From Candidatus Pseudobutyricicoccus lothianensis (GTDB lineage: Bacteria; Bacillota; Clostridia; Oscillospirales; Butyricicoccaceae): 41,463 nucleotides of DNA. Made by a program: the position numbers and the translations under genes. This document shows positions 7,293-15,345 of this stretch, one piece after another. Below the pieces are notes generated by a model that saw nothing but the letters and a program-made list of their open reading frames with translations, was not told where the DNA came from and did no database searches. The DNA is taken from positions 417 through 41,879 of the forward strand of contig CAJFRA010000021.1 of the NCBI GenBank assembly GCA_904419295.1. Direction: 5' to 3'. Position 1 is the first letter of the stretch. Each line of letters starts with the position of its first letter.

Positions 7293-7443
7293 AACCGCAA
7301 GGCGGTCCTGCTCTTGCGGCCTTTTGGCTGTAGGGGCTGCTTTGCGGCCGTTTGTTTGGCCATGCCGGCGGATCCCGCCGCTGGCCGCCACAGAATGAGC
7401 GGGGCTTTTCGTCGTTTTCAACCAGATGGAAAGTCCCTGTTGT

Positions 7444-7603
7444 GAGGATAGAGGCGCGGAGAGAATGAGTATCCCCGGGAGCTGGCGGGCAATGAACCGG
7501 GAAAAAGGGCGATCCGCCGAACTGTGGCTGCGGGCGCGCGGCTGTGGTGGGCCTGTGGTGAACAGCCCCAGGACTGTCTGCCAGATGCAGATGTGCTATC
7601 TTA
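7444..7603 (+). promoter_or_regulatory. Lysine riboswitch (L box) aptamer
   Basis: Conserved L-box blocks appear in order: GGATAGAGGCGCGG at 7446, an AGTA turn at 7468-7471, AAAGGGCGATCCGCCGAA around 7503-7520, and CTATCTT at 7596-7602, which pairs with GGATAG to close the P1 helix. The terminator at 7616-7652 follows. In this family lysine binding favours the terminator, so high lysine would shut off lysC-dapA-dapB-dapH. The match is to known consensus blocks read by eye. Confidence 0.9.
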
Positions 7604-7615
7604 ACGGAGTATTCA

Positions 7616-7652
7616 GGCCGGTAAGAGTCGATCTGCTCTGCCGGCTTTTTTG
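7616..7652 (+). terminator. Riboswitch-controlled terminator
   Basis: GCCGG (7617-7621) plus AGAG pair with CTCT plus CCGGC (7641-7645), followed by six T (7646-7651). It sits 20 bases before the lysC start and directly after the lysine aptamer, so it is the expression platform. Confidence 0.85.
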
Positions 7653-7672
7653 TTAGGCAAGGAGGGAATGCC

Positions 7673-8872
7673 GTGACATTGGTACACAAATACGGTGGCA
7701 GCAGCGTGGCCACCACAGAAAAGATCCAGGCCATTGCCCAGCGCTTGGCTCAGCTGCGGCAGCAGGGGCACAGGCTCGTGGTGGTCTGTTCGGCCATGGG
7801 CAAGACCACCAACCGCTTGATCGCCCTGGCCAAAGAGGTGAACCCCACCCCCTCCAAACGGGAGATGGACGCCCTGCTTTCCACCGGCGAGATCCAGACC
7901 GTCAGCCTGATGGCCATGGCCCTGCAGGCCCTGGGGGTGGACGCCATTTCCATGACAGGGTTCCAATCGGGCTTTATCACAAACGCCGTCCACTCCAAGG
8001 CCTTCATCAAAGAGATCAACACCCAGCGGGTGGAACAATACCTGCAGGAAGGCAAAGTGGTGGTCATCGCCGGTTTCCAGGGCATCACCGAAGATGGGCA
8101 CATCACCACCCTGGGCCGGGGCGGCAGCGATACCACGGCTGTGGCCATCGCCGCCAAACTGGGCTGCAGCTGCGAGATCTACGCCGATGTGGACGCCGTC
8201 TACACCGTAGACCCCCGGATCTATCCCCCTGCCCGGGCCCTCCAGAAGATCTCCTATGACGAGATGATGGAAATGTCGGCACTGGGCGCCGGCGTGCTGG
8301 AGACCCGCTGTGTGGAACTGGCGAAAAAATACCAAGTGGACCTGTATCTGGGCCGCACTTTGGAAGAGGAAAGGAAGGGAACCACTGTCATGAGCCAGCC
8401 TGTATTTTTCGAAGACATGCCCGTCACGGGCATCAGCATCAAAGAGCACTGTGCCATCGTCACCTTCCGCCACATGGAGTACAATGCCGGCACAGCCGCT
8501 TCCATCTTCGCTCTCATCGCCCGCAACAACCTCAACCTGGACATGATCAACCAGACGATCTTGGATGGCAAAGTGGCTTTCTCCTTCAGCTGCAGCGATG
8601 AGCAGGCCAGCGAGCTGGAAGCTCATTTGAAAGAAGATCCGGATGCTTCCGCCCTGGTGCTGGACATCCGGCGGGATCTGACCCAGCTTTCCCTGGTGGG
8701 CGTGGGCATGGCCACCCACACCGGCGTGGCCACCCAGGTCTTCGACACCTTGGCCCGCTGCGGCATCCCCTATTACCAGATCACCACTTCTGAGATCTCC
8801 ATCTCCTTCACCATCGATCCCCAGAACAAAGAAAAAGCCGTCCAGGCCCTGGCCCAAGCCTTCCATCTGTAG
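7673..8872 (+). CDS. lysC: Aspartate kinase
   Basis: 399 residues. Phosphorylates aspartate, the first committed step to lysine, diaminopimelate, threonine and methionine. The amino-acid kinase domain begins with KYGGSSVA (6-13) and includes TTLGRGGSDTTAVAIAA (about 144-160) and the DVDAVYTVDPRI region; two ACT-type domains follow from about residue 255 and carry feedback control. The start is GTG at 7673, with AAGGAGG 7 bases upstream. It is controlled by the lysine riboswitch immediately before it. The ACT part is of the monofunctional type, with no homoserine dehydrogenase domain. First gene of an operon with dapA, dapB and dapH; no asd gene is in the window. Confidence 0.95.
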   Translation: MTLVHKYGGSSVATTEKIQAIAQRLAQLRQQGHRLVVVCSAMGKTTNRLIALAKEVNPTPSKREMDALLSTGEIQTVSLMAMALQALGVDAISMTGFQSGFITNAVHSKAFIKEINTQRVEQYLQEGKVVVIAGFQGITEDGHITTLGRGGSDTTAVAIAAKLGCSCEIYADVDAVYTVDPRIYPPARALQKISYDEMMEMSALGAGVLETRCVELAKKYQVDLYLGRTLEEERKGTTVMSQPVFFEDMPVTGISIKEHCAIVTFRHMEYNAGTAASIFALIARNNLNLDMINQTILDGKVAFSFSCSDEQASELEAHLKEDPDASALVLDIRRDLTQLSLVGVGMATHTGVATQVFDTLARCGIPYYQITTSEISISFTIDPQNKEKAVQALAQAFHL

Positions 8873-8935
8873 CCCTGTTTCTTGAGACAAAACCCTTTGT
8901 GGTGGATATATTGGAAAGAGACCTTTTTGCCCCGC

Positions 8936-8951
8936 CGTTTCCCGTGAAACA
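8936..8951. other. parS-like palindrome, copy 1
   Basis: The 16-mer CGTTTCCCGTGAAACA differs from the canonical ParB site TGTTTCACGTGAAACA at two positions. Its reverse complement shares the 14-base core GTTTCACGGGAAAC exactly with a second site at 21321-21334. It lies in the gap between lysC and dapA. ParB binding is only an inference. Confidence 0.35.
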
Positions 8952-8974
8952 TTTCAGAAAGGAGAGCAAACCCT

Positions 8975-9862
8975 ATGAGCAAACCCATCCGCACCTTCAG
9001 CGGCTCCCTGGTGGCCCTGGTCACCCCCTTTGGCCCCGACGGCCAGGTGGATTACGACCAGCTGCGCCATTTGGTGGATCTCCACCTGCAAAACCACACC
9101 GACGGCATCGTGGCCCTGGGCACCACTGCCGAGACCCCTACCCTATCCCAGGAAGAAAAAGACCAGATCGCCCAAGCGGTCATCCAGCAGGTGGCCGGCC
9201 GTATCCCGGTGATCATCGGCGCAGGTTCCAACGACACCGCCCACGCCGTGGCCCTGGCCCAGCGCTATGAAGCCATGGGGGCCGACGGCCTGTTGGTGGT
9301 GACGCCCTATTACAACAAAGCCAACAAAAGCGGCATGCTGGCCCATTTCCAGGCGGTGGCCGACGCCGTCTCCATCCCCATCCTGCTCTACAATGTGCCG
9401 AGCCGCACCGGCTGCTCCATCCCCCTGGATGTGCTGGCCCAGCTGGCCAAACACCCCCATATCGTGGGCATCAAAGAAGCCAGCGGCGACATTGCCTATG
9501 TGACGAACTGCGCCAAGCTGCTCTGTGAAGATTTCTGTATGCTGTCGGGCAACGACGACATGATCGTCCCCCTGCTTTCCCTGGGCGGCAGCGGCGTTAT
9601 CTCCGTGCTGGCCAATGTGGCCCCGGCCCAGACCCACGAGCTGGTGGACGCCTATCTGTCCGGCGATGTGGCCCATTCCCGGGCGCTGCAGCTGGATTAT
9701 CTGGAGCTGATCCATGCCCTGTTCATCGAGACAAACCCGGCGCCGGTGAAAGAGGCCATGAACCTGCTGGGCATGCCGGTAGGCCCCTGCCGTCTGCCCC
9801 TGGGCCCCATGGCTCCCCAGAACATCGAGACCCTGAAAAACGCTCTGAAGATCCTGCAATAG
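8975..9862 (+). CDS. dapA: 4-hydroxy-tetrahydrodipicolinate synthase
   Basis: 295 residues, the normal DapA length. Condenses pyruvate with aspartate semialdehyde. Active-site residues are in place: Thr50-Thr51 in GTTAET, Tyr139 in YNVPSRTG with Arg144 for the substrate carboxylate, and the Schiff-base Lys167 in GIKEASGD. GAAAGGAG lies 10 bases before the ATG. About 100 bases separate it from lysC. It differs from the aldolase at 21402, which has GSNGE instead of GTTAE and lacks the arginine, so this one is the true lysine-pathway enzyme. Confidence 0.96.
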   Translation: MSKPIRTFSGSLVALVTPFGPDGQVDYDQLRHLVDLHLQNHTDGIVALGTTAETPTLSQEEKDQIAQAVIQQVAGRIPVIIGAGSNDTAHAVALAQRYEAMGADGLLVVTPYYNKANKSGMLAHFQAVADAVSIPILLYNVPSRTGCSIPLDVLAQLAKHPHIVGIKEASGDIAYVTNCAKLLCEDFCMLSGNDDMIVPLLSLGGSGVISVLANVAPAQTHELVDAYLSGDVAHSRALQLDYLELIHALFIETNPAPVKEAMNLLGMPVGPCRLPLGPMAPQNIETLKNALKILQ

Positions 9863-9886
9863 ACCAGACAAAGGAAGTAAAACGCC

Positions 9887-10648
9887 ATGGAAACCAAACA
9901 GATCGCCCTGGTGGGCTATGGCGCTATGGGCCAGCGCATCGCTGCCGCCATCGAAGCCCGGGAGGGTTGGGAGCTGTGCGGCGCAATCGACCCGCTGCAC
10001 ACGCCCCAGTGCCACGCCTCTTTGGAGGAGCTGCCCCAGGTGCCCCACCTCATCATCGATTTTTCTCACCCGGCCAACCTGGCCATGGTGTGCGATTACG
10101 TGCGGCGCCACAAGGTGCCCTGCGTCATCGCCACCACCGGTTATACCCCGGCCCAAGAGGCCATGTGCCAAGAGCTGGCGGCCTATGCGCCGGTGGTCCG
10201 CACCCAAAACACCTCCTTGGGCATCAATGTGATGCAGCAGATCCTGAAGGTCATCACACCGGTGCTTGCCGATGCCTTTGACATCGAGATCATTGAAAAA
10301 CACCACAACAAAAAGATCGATGCCCCCAGCGGCACTGCCAAAATGCTGGCCCAGACCATCGAATCCTGCGGCACGTTCCACGAAGTCCGCGGGCGGGATG
10401 GGATCTGCCCCCGGCAAAAAGGGGACATCGGCATCCACGCCATCCGGGGCGGCACCATCGCCGGGGAGCACACCGTGCTGTTTGCCGGCGACGATGAACT
10501 GATCGAGATCAAGCACACCGCCTTATCCAAGCAAGTCTTTGTGGCAGGCGCCATGAAAGCGGCTGCCTTTGCCCTGCAGGCCCCCAAGGGCTTTTACGCC
10601 ATGGGCGACGCCCTATTCCCCGGGGAAAACAACGGAACGAACCGATAA
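9887..10648 (+). CDS. dapB: 4-hydroxy-tetrahydrodipicolinate reductase
   Basis: 253 residues. Reduces the DapA product with NAD(P)H to tetrahydrodipicolinate. The N-terminal Rossmann motif is GYGAMGQRIAAAI. The substrate-binding and catalytic motif EKHHNKKIDAPSGTA (about residues 138-152) holds the His-His pair and the Lys that donate the proton. It follows dapA by 24 bases with a GGAAGT-type binding site and precedes dapH by 15 bases. The N-terminal part lacks the long loop of E. coli DapB, as in other Gram-positive versions. Confidence 0.96.
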   Translation: METKQIALVGYGAMGQRIAAAIEAREGWELCGAIDPLHTPQCHASLEELPQVPHLIIDFSHPANLAMVCDYVRRHKVPCVIATTGYTPAQEAMCQELAAYAPVVRTQNTSLGINVMQQILKVITPVLADAFDIEIIEKHHNKKIDAPSGTAKMLAQTIESCGTFHEVRGRDGICPRQKGDIGIHAIRGGTIAGEHTVLFAGDDELIEIKHTALSKQVFVAGAMKAAAFALQAPKGFYAMGDALFPGENNGTNR

Positions 10649-10663
10649 AGGAGAGCGCAACCT

Positions 10664-11368
10664 ATGAATACCCAAGAGATCATCGACCGCATCCACACCG
10701 CCAAAAAGAAGACCCCGGTGAAAGTCTACCTGCAAGAAAAAGCGCCGGTCACCTTCCCGGAAAGCTGCCGGGTCTTCGGCCAAAGCCCCAGCAAGATCAT
10801 CTTCGGCGAATGGAGCGACATCGCCCCGGTGCTGGAAGCCCAGGCGGCCAACATCGCCGATGTGGAGATCGAAAACGACCGGCGCAACAGCGCCATCCCC
10901 CTGCTGGATCTGAAAAACATCAACGCCCGCATCGAACCGGGCGTCACCATCCGGGAAAACGTAGAGATTGGCGACAATGCCGTCATCATGATGGGCGCCG
11001 TCATCAACATCGGCGCTGTCATCGGCGCAGGCACCATGATCGACATGGGCTGTGTGCTGGGCGGCCGGGCCACTGTGGGCAAAAACTGCCACATCGGCGC
11101 CGGTACGGTGTTGGCCGGCGTGGTGGAGCCTGCCAGCGCCCAGCCCGTCATCATTGAAGACGACGTGGTCATCGGCGCCAATGCCGTGGTGCTGGAAGGC
11201 TGCCGGGTGGGCCAGGGCGCCGTAGTGGCCGCCGGCGCCGTAGTCATCGGCGATGTGCCCGCCGGTGCTGTGGTAGCCGGCATCCCCGCCAAGGTCATCA
11301 AACAAAAGGACGCCCGCACCGAGAGCAAGACCGCTCTGGTGGACGCCCTGCGCAACCTGAACGACTAG
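10664..11368 (+). CDS. dapH: Tetrahydrodipicolinate N-acetyltransferase
   Basis: 234 residues, the usual DapH length. Transfers acetyl from acetyl-CoA to tetrahydrodipicolinate, so this organism uses the acetylated branch of the lysine/DAP pathway. The N-terminal domain (about 1-85) has the YLQEKAP and [21 protein letters not shown] signatures of the family, and the rest is a left-handed beta helix of hexapeptide repeats ([20 protein letters not shown] and onward to about residue 210). Binding site AAAGGAG 9 bases before ATG. Last gene of the operon. Later enzymes (aminotransferase, N-acetyl-DAP deacetylase) are not adjacent; the M20D enzyme at 1563 is a possible deacetylase. Confidence 0.96.
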   Translation: MNTQEIIDRIHTAKKKTPVKVYLQEKAPVTFPESCRVFGQSPSKIIFGEWSDIAPVLEAQAANIADVEIENDRRNSAIPLLDLKNINARIEPGVTIRENVEIGDNAVIMMGAVINIGAVIGAGTMIDMGCVLGGRATVGKNCHIGAGTVLAGVVEPASAQPVIIEDDVVIGANAVVLEGCRVGQGAVVAAGAVVIGDVPAGAVVAGIPAKVIKQKDARTESKTALVDALRNLND

Positions 11369-11386
11369 GCCCAAAGTCATGGCCTT

Positions 11387-11428
11387 GCAGCCGGACCGGC
11401 CCACCCCTGGGCTGGCCCGGCTGCCTTA
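11387..11428 (+). terminator. Long hairpin after the dap operon
   Basis: GCAGCCGG at 11387 pairs with CCGGCTGC at 11417-11424, with further inner pairs (GGCCCA with TGGGCT). It is followed only by CTTATGTCTG, so the T-run is poor. A terminator or RNA-stabilising hairpin at the end of the dap transcript. Confidence 0.45.
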
Positions 11429-11482
11429 TGTCTGCCCCGGGCCTGCCTATTTCTTAGATCGACCACGCAAAGGATATGGTAT

Positions 11483-12376
11483 ATGAATTGGTTTCTCTAC
11501 TCTCTCACCGCCATTTTGTTTTGGAGCGGCTCCGACCTGTTTTCCAAGATCGGTTCCCGCGCCGATGACACATACAGCCACTGGAAAATGGTGATGGCCG
11601 TGGGCACGGTCATGGGGCTCCACGCCATCTATCTGGTGGCCACCGGCACGCCCTTTTCCCCCATCGATATCCTGACCTATCTGCCCGCCTCCACCCTGTA
11701 CATCCTCTCCATGATCGTGGGCTATGCAGGCCTGCGCTACATCGAGCTTTCCCTTTCTTCCCCAGTGTGCAATTCATCGGGGGCAGTGGCCGCCATTTTG
11801 TGCTTCTTGTTCCTGCAGGAGCCCTTGGGCGGCCTGCAGCTGGTGGGCGTGGTGCTGGTGTGCGCCGGCGTATTTGCCCTGTCGGTCATCGAAAAGCGGA
11901 AAGACGCGGCCAAGCGGGCAGCCCTGGAAAGCGCCGGGGACCGCCGCTATACCCGCAGTGCCGCCGCCATTGCTTTCCCTCTGCTGTATTGCCTGATCGA
12001 CGGCTTGGGCACCTTTGCCGATGCCATGCTGCTGGACCGGCGCATCGCTGAGGCCCAGGCCAATATCGCCTATGAGTTCACATTTTTGCTCATGGCCTTA
12101 TTTGCCTTTTTCTATGTGGTCCTGGTCAAGGGGGAGAGCATCCACCTGCCCCGGGAGAAACCGAAAATTGCCGCCGCCCTGTGTGAGACGGCGGGGCAGT
12201 TCGCCTATATCTACGCCATCGGCGCCAATGCCATCGTGGCAGCGCCCATGATCTCCGCCTATTGCATCGTCTCCTTGATCTGGAGCCGCCTGTTCCTCAA
12301 AGAAAAACTCTCCCCTGCCCAATACCTGGTCATTGCCATAGCAGCGGCAGGCATCGTCATTTTGGGGATGGAATAA
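11483..12376 (+). CDS. EamA/DMT-family membrane transporter
   Basis: 297 residues, almost wholly hydrophobic, with about ten predicted membrane helices in two EamA halves (about 1-135 and 150-297) joined by a charged stretch (EKRKDAAKRAALESAGDRRY). The second half ends with the typical WSRLFLKEKLSPAQYLVIAIAA pattern. Such proteins export or import metabolites (amino acids, purines, sugars); the substrate cannot be read. It lies just after the lysine operon but has its own 5' gap of 114 bases, so a link to lysine export is only a guess. It shares a bidirectional terminator with phnX. Confidence 0.8.
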   Translation: MNWFLYSLTAILFWSGSDLFSKIGSRADDTYSHWKMVMAVGTVMGLHAIYLVATGTPFSPIDILTYLPASTLYILSMIVGYAGLRYIELSLSSPVCNSSGAVAAILCFLFLQEPLGGLQLVGVVLVCAGVFALSVIEKRKDAAKRAALESAGDRRYTRSAAAIAFPLLYCLIDGLGTFADAMLLDRRIAEAQANIAYEFTFLLMALFAFFYVVLVKGESIHLPREKPKIAAALCETAGQFAYIYAIGANAIVAAPMISAYCIVSLIWSRLFLKEKLSPAQYLVIAIAAAGIVILGME

Positions 12377-12424
12377 ACGACCGCCTGTGACCTTTTTGCA
12401 AGGCACAGGCGGTCGTTCTTTTAT
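12377..12424. terminator. Bidirectional terminator
   Basis: A perfect 13-bp stem (12377-12389 with 12404-12416) starts right after the EamA stop codon. T-runs lie on both sides (GTTCTTTTA on the plus strand, a shorter run on the minus). It separates the converging EamA gene and the phn operon. Confidence 0.8.
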
Positions 12425-12448
12425 GAGGTATTTTAGAGGTGACTTTTT

Positions 12449-13225
12449 TTATACCCCCAGCGCCGCCACCAAGGCCGGCAGCTGACCGATCTGGCGCAGC
12501 ACAAAATGGGCGCCTGCCTGGCGGAAGGCCTGTTCCACCCGGCGGCAGGCCTGGTCCTGGTCTGCCGGGGCCAGGGCTTCCCACTCCTCCTGGCTGAGGC
12601 CCAGTTCAGAGCTGCCCTCGATCACGCCGACAGACCAGACGCCGGCGTTGACCCCTTCCCGGATGTCGGAGACGGTATCCCCCACTTTGAGGGTGTCGCA
12701 CACCGCCCCCACACCCAGCTGCCGCAGGTTTTCGAAGATCATGTAGGGGTAGGGCCGGCCCTTGCCCCCCACGCTGTCGGGGCTGACCCAAACATCGGGC
12801 GCATAGCCCAGCTGGGCGGCCTTGGCTGTCACGATCTCCATCATGGCATCGGTGTAACCCGTGGTGGAGCCGATCTTTATACCCATCTGCCGCAGGACGG
12901 CCACAGTCTCCAGCACCTGAGGCTTCGGGCTGGCGTAATCCTGCAAAATGGCAAACAATTTGGGTTCAAATTGGCGGTAGACCGCCTCTACATCCCCTTC
13001 TTCTGCCGGACGGCCGTGCACTTGCTGCCAGGCGCTGCCAATGCGTTCCATCTGCAGCATGGTGCGGATGTGGTCCCGCTTCAGCAGGCCCATGGGTTTG
13101 CGGGTCTCCTCCAGCGTCACCGGCACTTGGAAGTGGGCAAATGCCTGCTGGAAGGCCTGGACCGGGGCAAAGCAGCCGTAATCCACCGTTGTGCCCGCCC
13201 AATCAAAGATCACTGCCTGGATCAT
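12449..13225 (-). CDS. phnX: Phosphonoacetaldehyde hydrolase (phosphonatase)
   Basis: 258 residues, HAD superfamily. Cleaves the carbon-phosphorus bond of phosphonoacetaldehyde to acetaldehyde and phosphate. The motif DWAGTTVD puts the nucleophile at Asp8, and PMGLLKRDHIR places the Schiff-base lysine at Lys49, a residue found only in this HAD subfamily. HAD motifs with GSTTGYTDAM (about 115-124) and GDTVSDIREGVNAG (about 185-198) follow. The start overlaps the phnW stop by 4 bases. Last gene of the phosphonate operon. Its product phosphate explains the biological use: 2-aminoethylphosphonate as a source of P, and of N through PhnW. Confidence 0.95.
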   Translation of the reverse strand: MIQAVIFDWAGTTVDYGCFAPVQAFQQAFAHFQVPVTLEETRKPMGLLKRDHIRTMLQMERIGSAWQQVHGRPAEEGDVEAVYRQFEPKLFAILQDYASPKPQVLETVAVLRQMGIKIGSTTGYTDAMMEIVTAKAAQLGYAPDVWVSPDSVGGKGRPYPYMIFENLRQLGVGAVCDTLKVGDTVSDIREGVNAGVWSVGVIEGSSELGLSQEEWEALAPADQDQACRRVEQAFRQAGAHFVLRQIGQLPALVAALGV

Positions 13226-14328
13226 GCGATGGCCTCCTTCCGCTCTGCCAGAAAATCGGCGATGATGCCGGTGAGCTTTTCGATGTCCTCCGGATAGATC
13301 TCCCCGATGTTGCCAATGCGGAATGTCTCCGCCTCGGTCAGCTTGCCCGGGTAGATGGCATAACCCCGCTCTTTGATGTACTGATAAAAATCTGCAAAGG
13401 TAAAGGAGACGCCTGCGGGATAGAAAAATGTGGTGATGATCGGGCCCTGATGGGCGCCGTCGATGTAGGTGGAAAAACCTAAGGCGCGCATCTTCTCAAC
13501 GAGCAGGCGGTTGTTTTCCACATACCGGCGGTGCCGGGCGGCAATGCCCCCTTCGGCCAGCAGCTCATCCAGCGCTCTGGAGAAGGCCAGCACCACATGG
13601 GTGGGCGATGTAAAACGCCACTTGCCGTCTTTCTCCATCGTTTTCCACTGATCCAGCAAATCCAGGGAGAGGGTGCGCGCCTTGCCTTCGCTGGCCAGCA
13701 GCTGGTCCCGGCGGCACAGGATAAAGGAGAAGCCGGGCACACCTTGGATGCATTTATTGGCGCTGGACACCAAAAAGTCGATGCCCCAGTCGGCCACCGG
13801 GATATCCACCCCGCCGAAGGAAGACATGGCATCCACCAGGAAGACCCGTCCTGCATCCTTGACCACTTTGCCCACCGATTGGATGTCGTTCAAAATGCCG
13901 CTGGTGGTCTCGCTGTGGACCATCGCCACATGGGTGATGGCCGGGTCTTCTGCCAGCAGCCGGGCCACCTGGGCCGCTTCGGGGATCTGGTCATAGGGCT
14001 GGGCATAGTGGCTGTAGTTAATCTGTGCCCGCTGGCACATCTGCGTCATGCGCTCGCCATAGGCGCCGTTGGAGCAGATCAGCACTTTGTCCTGGGCCCC
14101 CACGACGCTGTTGAGCACACTTTCCACCCCAAAGGTGCCGCTGCCCTGCATCAGCACCACGGTGTAATCGTCTTCGGAGACATGGCCCAATTCCAGCAGC
14201 TGGCGGCGGATCTTTTGCGTCACGGCTTTGTAATCTTCATCCCAGGTGCAGCGGTCCACCAGCATTTCCCGCTTGACGGTATCCGTGGTGGTCAGCGGCC
14301 CGGGGGTCAACAGTTTATAGGTGTTCAT
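13222..14328 (-). CDS. phnW: 2-aminoethylphosphonate-pyruvate transaminase
   Basis: 368 residues, a class V aminotransferase. Converts 2-aminoethylphosphonate and pyruvate to phosphonoacetaldehyde and alanine, feeding PhnX. LLTPGPLTTTDTVKREML at the N terminus is typical, and the PLP lysine is Lys192 in SSANKCIQGVPGF. The residue pattern FGGVDIPVADWGIDF before it holds the PLP-binding aspartate region (DAMSSFGG). It follows the binding-protein gene by 24 bases and overlaps phnX by 4. The phnW-phnX coupling is the signature of the two-step phosphonatase route. Confidence 0.96.
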   Translation of the reverse strand: MNTYKLLTPGPLTTTDTVKREMLVDRCTWDEDYKAVTQKIRRQLLELGHVSEDDYTVVLMQGSGTFGVESVLNSVVGAQDKVLICSNGAYGERMTQMCQRAQINYSHYAQPYDQIPEAAQVARLLAEDPAITHVAMVHSETTSGILNDIQSVGKVVKDAGRVFLVDAMSSFGGVDIPVADWGIDFLVSSANKCIQGVPGFSFILCRRDQLLASEGKARTLSLDLLDQWKTMEKDGKWRFTSPTHVVLAFSRALDELLAEGGIAARHRRYVENNRLLVEKMRALGFSTYIDGAHQGPIITTFFYPAGVSFTFADFYQYIKERGYAIYPGKLTEAETFRIGNIGEIYPEDIEKLTGIIADFLAERKEAIA

Positions 14329-14352
14329 ATTTTCTGGTATCCTTTCTCTGGG

Positions 14353-15345
14353 TTAGCCCTTGGCCCGTTCCGAAAGGGCTTGATGCTGCTGGAACAGTTC
14401 AAAGGTCAGCGGTTCGGCAAATGTTTTGGGGTAGGCCGATTGGTTCTGGGGGTCGGCAGTCTCCCCTTCGTACAGCGGGTTGGGATACGTCTGGATCAAT
14501 TCTTCCCGGGCGTTGTCTATGATGCACTGGGCCATTTCCATCGCCAGGTCTTTTGTCTCCTCCCCTTTGTCCACCACAGCGACCGATTCGGTCAGGGAGA
14601 AATTGCCTTCCTGGGGGTCCACATAGTCGATGGGCAGGCCTTCCGCCTTGTCGGCCACCGCCTGATGGCGCAGGCCAAAGCCAATGGCCACTTCCCCGGC
14701 CCGGCACAGCTTCAGGGGGCCGGATCCAGATGTCTCGATGTGGGCGCCGGCGTTTTCATAGATCGCCGCCAGCACTTGTTCCGCTTCTTCTTCCCCATAG
14801 GCGTCCACCAAGGCCTGGATCAGCAGCCAAGCTGTGGAAGAAGACTGGATATCGGTAACAGCCACCTGGCCTTCATATACCGGGTCTGCCAGGTCTTTCA
14901 GGCTGGTGGGCATGGGCAGGCCCTCTTCTTCCAGCAGCTGTGTGTTGACGATGATGGCCCCTTCCTGGGATGTGATGGGCGCTGTGTAATCGGGCACTTC
15001 CTCCAGGGTGTTCACTTCAAATTCCAGGGGCAGGAACATGTTGTTTTCCGTCTGGGCGCTTTGCAGGTAAAACGTGCTCATGGTCACAAGGTCCGCCTCC
15101 AGGTCTGTGCCTTCTGCCATCAATTTGCCTCCCAGCTCCGAAGTGCCGTAGGTCTGGAAGATGTACTGGCCCTCGTAGCCGTTGCTGTCCAGGGCGTTCT
15201 CCATGGCGGCTACCGCCTCTTCGTCTGCGTTGGAATAGATGATGATCTGGTCGCTGCCGGCGGCGTTCCCTTGGGAGCAGCCGGGCAGCAGGGTCAGGGC
15301 GAAGGCCAGGGAAAGCCCCAGGGCCAAATGTCTCTTGCGTTTCAT
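14353..15345 (-). CDS. Phosphonate ABC transporter substrate-binding lipoprotein
   Basis: 330 residues. A lipoprotein signal peptide ends at LLPGC with Cys23 for lipid attachment. The mature part has the periplasmic-binding fold of the iron/phosphonate (PhnS-like) group: IIIYSNADEEAV at the start, then EADLVTMSTFYLQ and TAWLLIQALVDAYG. It lies between the permease gene (4-base overlap) and phnW, so 2-aminoethylphosphonate is the likely ligand. The alternative, an iron-type ligand, is less likely from the context. Cell-surface lipoprotein in a Gram-positive-type cell. Confidence 0.82.
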   Translation of the reverse strand: MKRKRHLALGLSLAFALTLLPGCSQGNAAGSDQIIIYSNADEEAVAAMENALDSNGYEGQYIFQTYGTSELGGKLMAEGTDLEADLVTMSTFYLQSAQTENNMFLPLEFEVNTLEEVPDYTAPITSQEGAIIVNTQLLEEEGLPMPTSLKDLADPVYEGQVAVTDIQSSSTAWLLIQALVDAYGEEEAEQVLAAIYENAGAHIETSGSGPLKLCRAGEVAIGFGLRHQAVADKAEGLPIDYVDPQEGNFSLTESVAVVDKGEETKDLAMEMAQCIIDNAREELIQTYPNPLYEGETADPQNQSAYPKTFAEPLTFELFQQHQALSERAKG

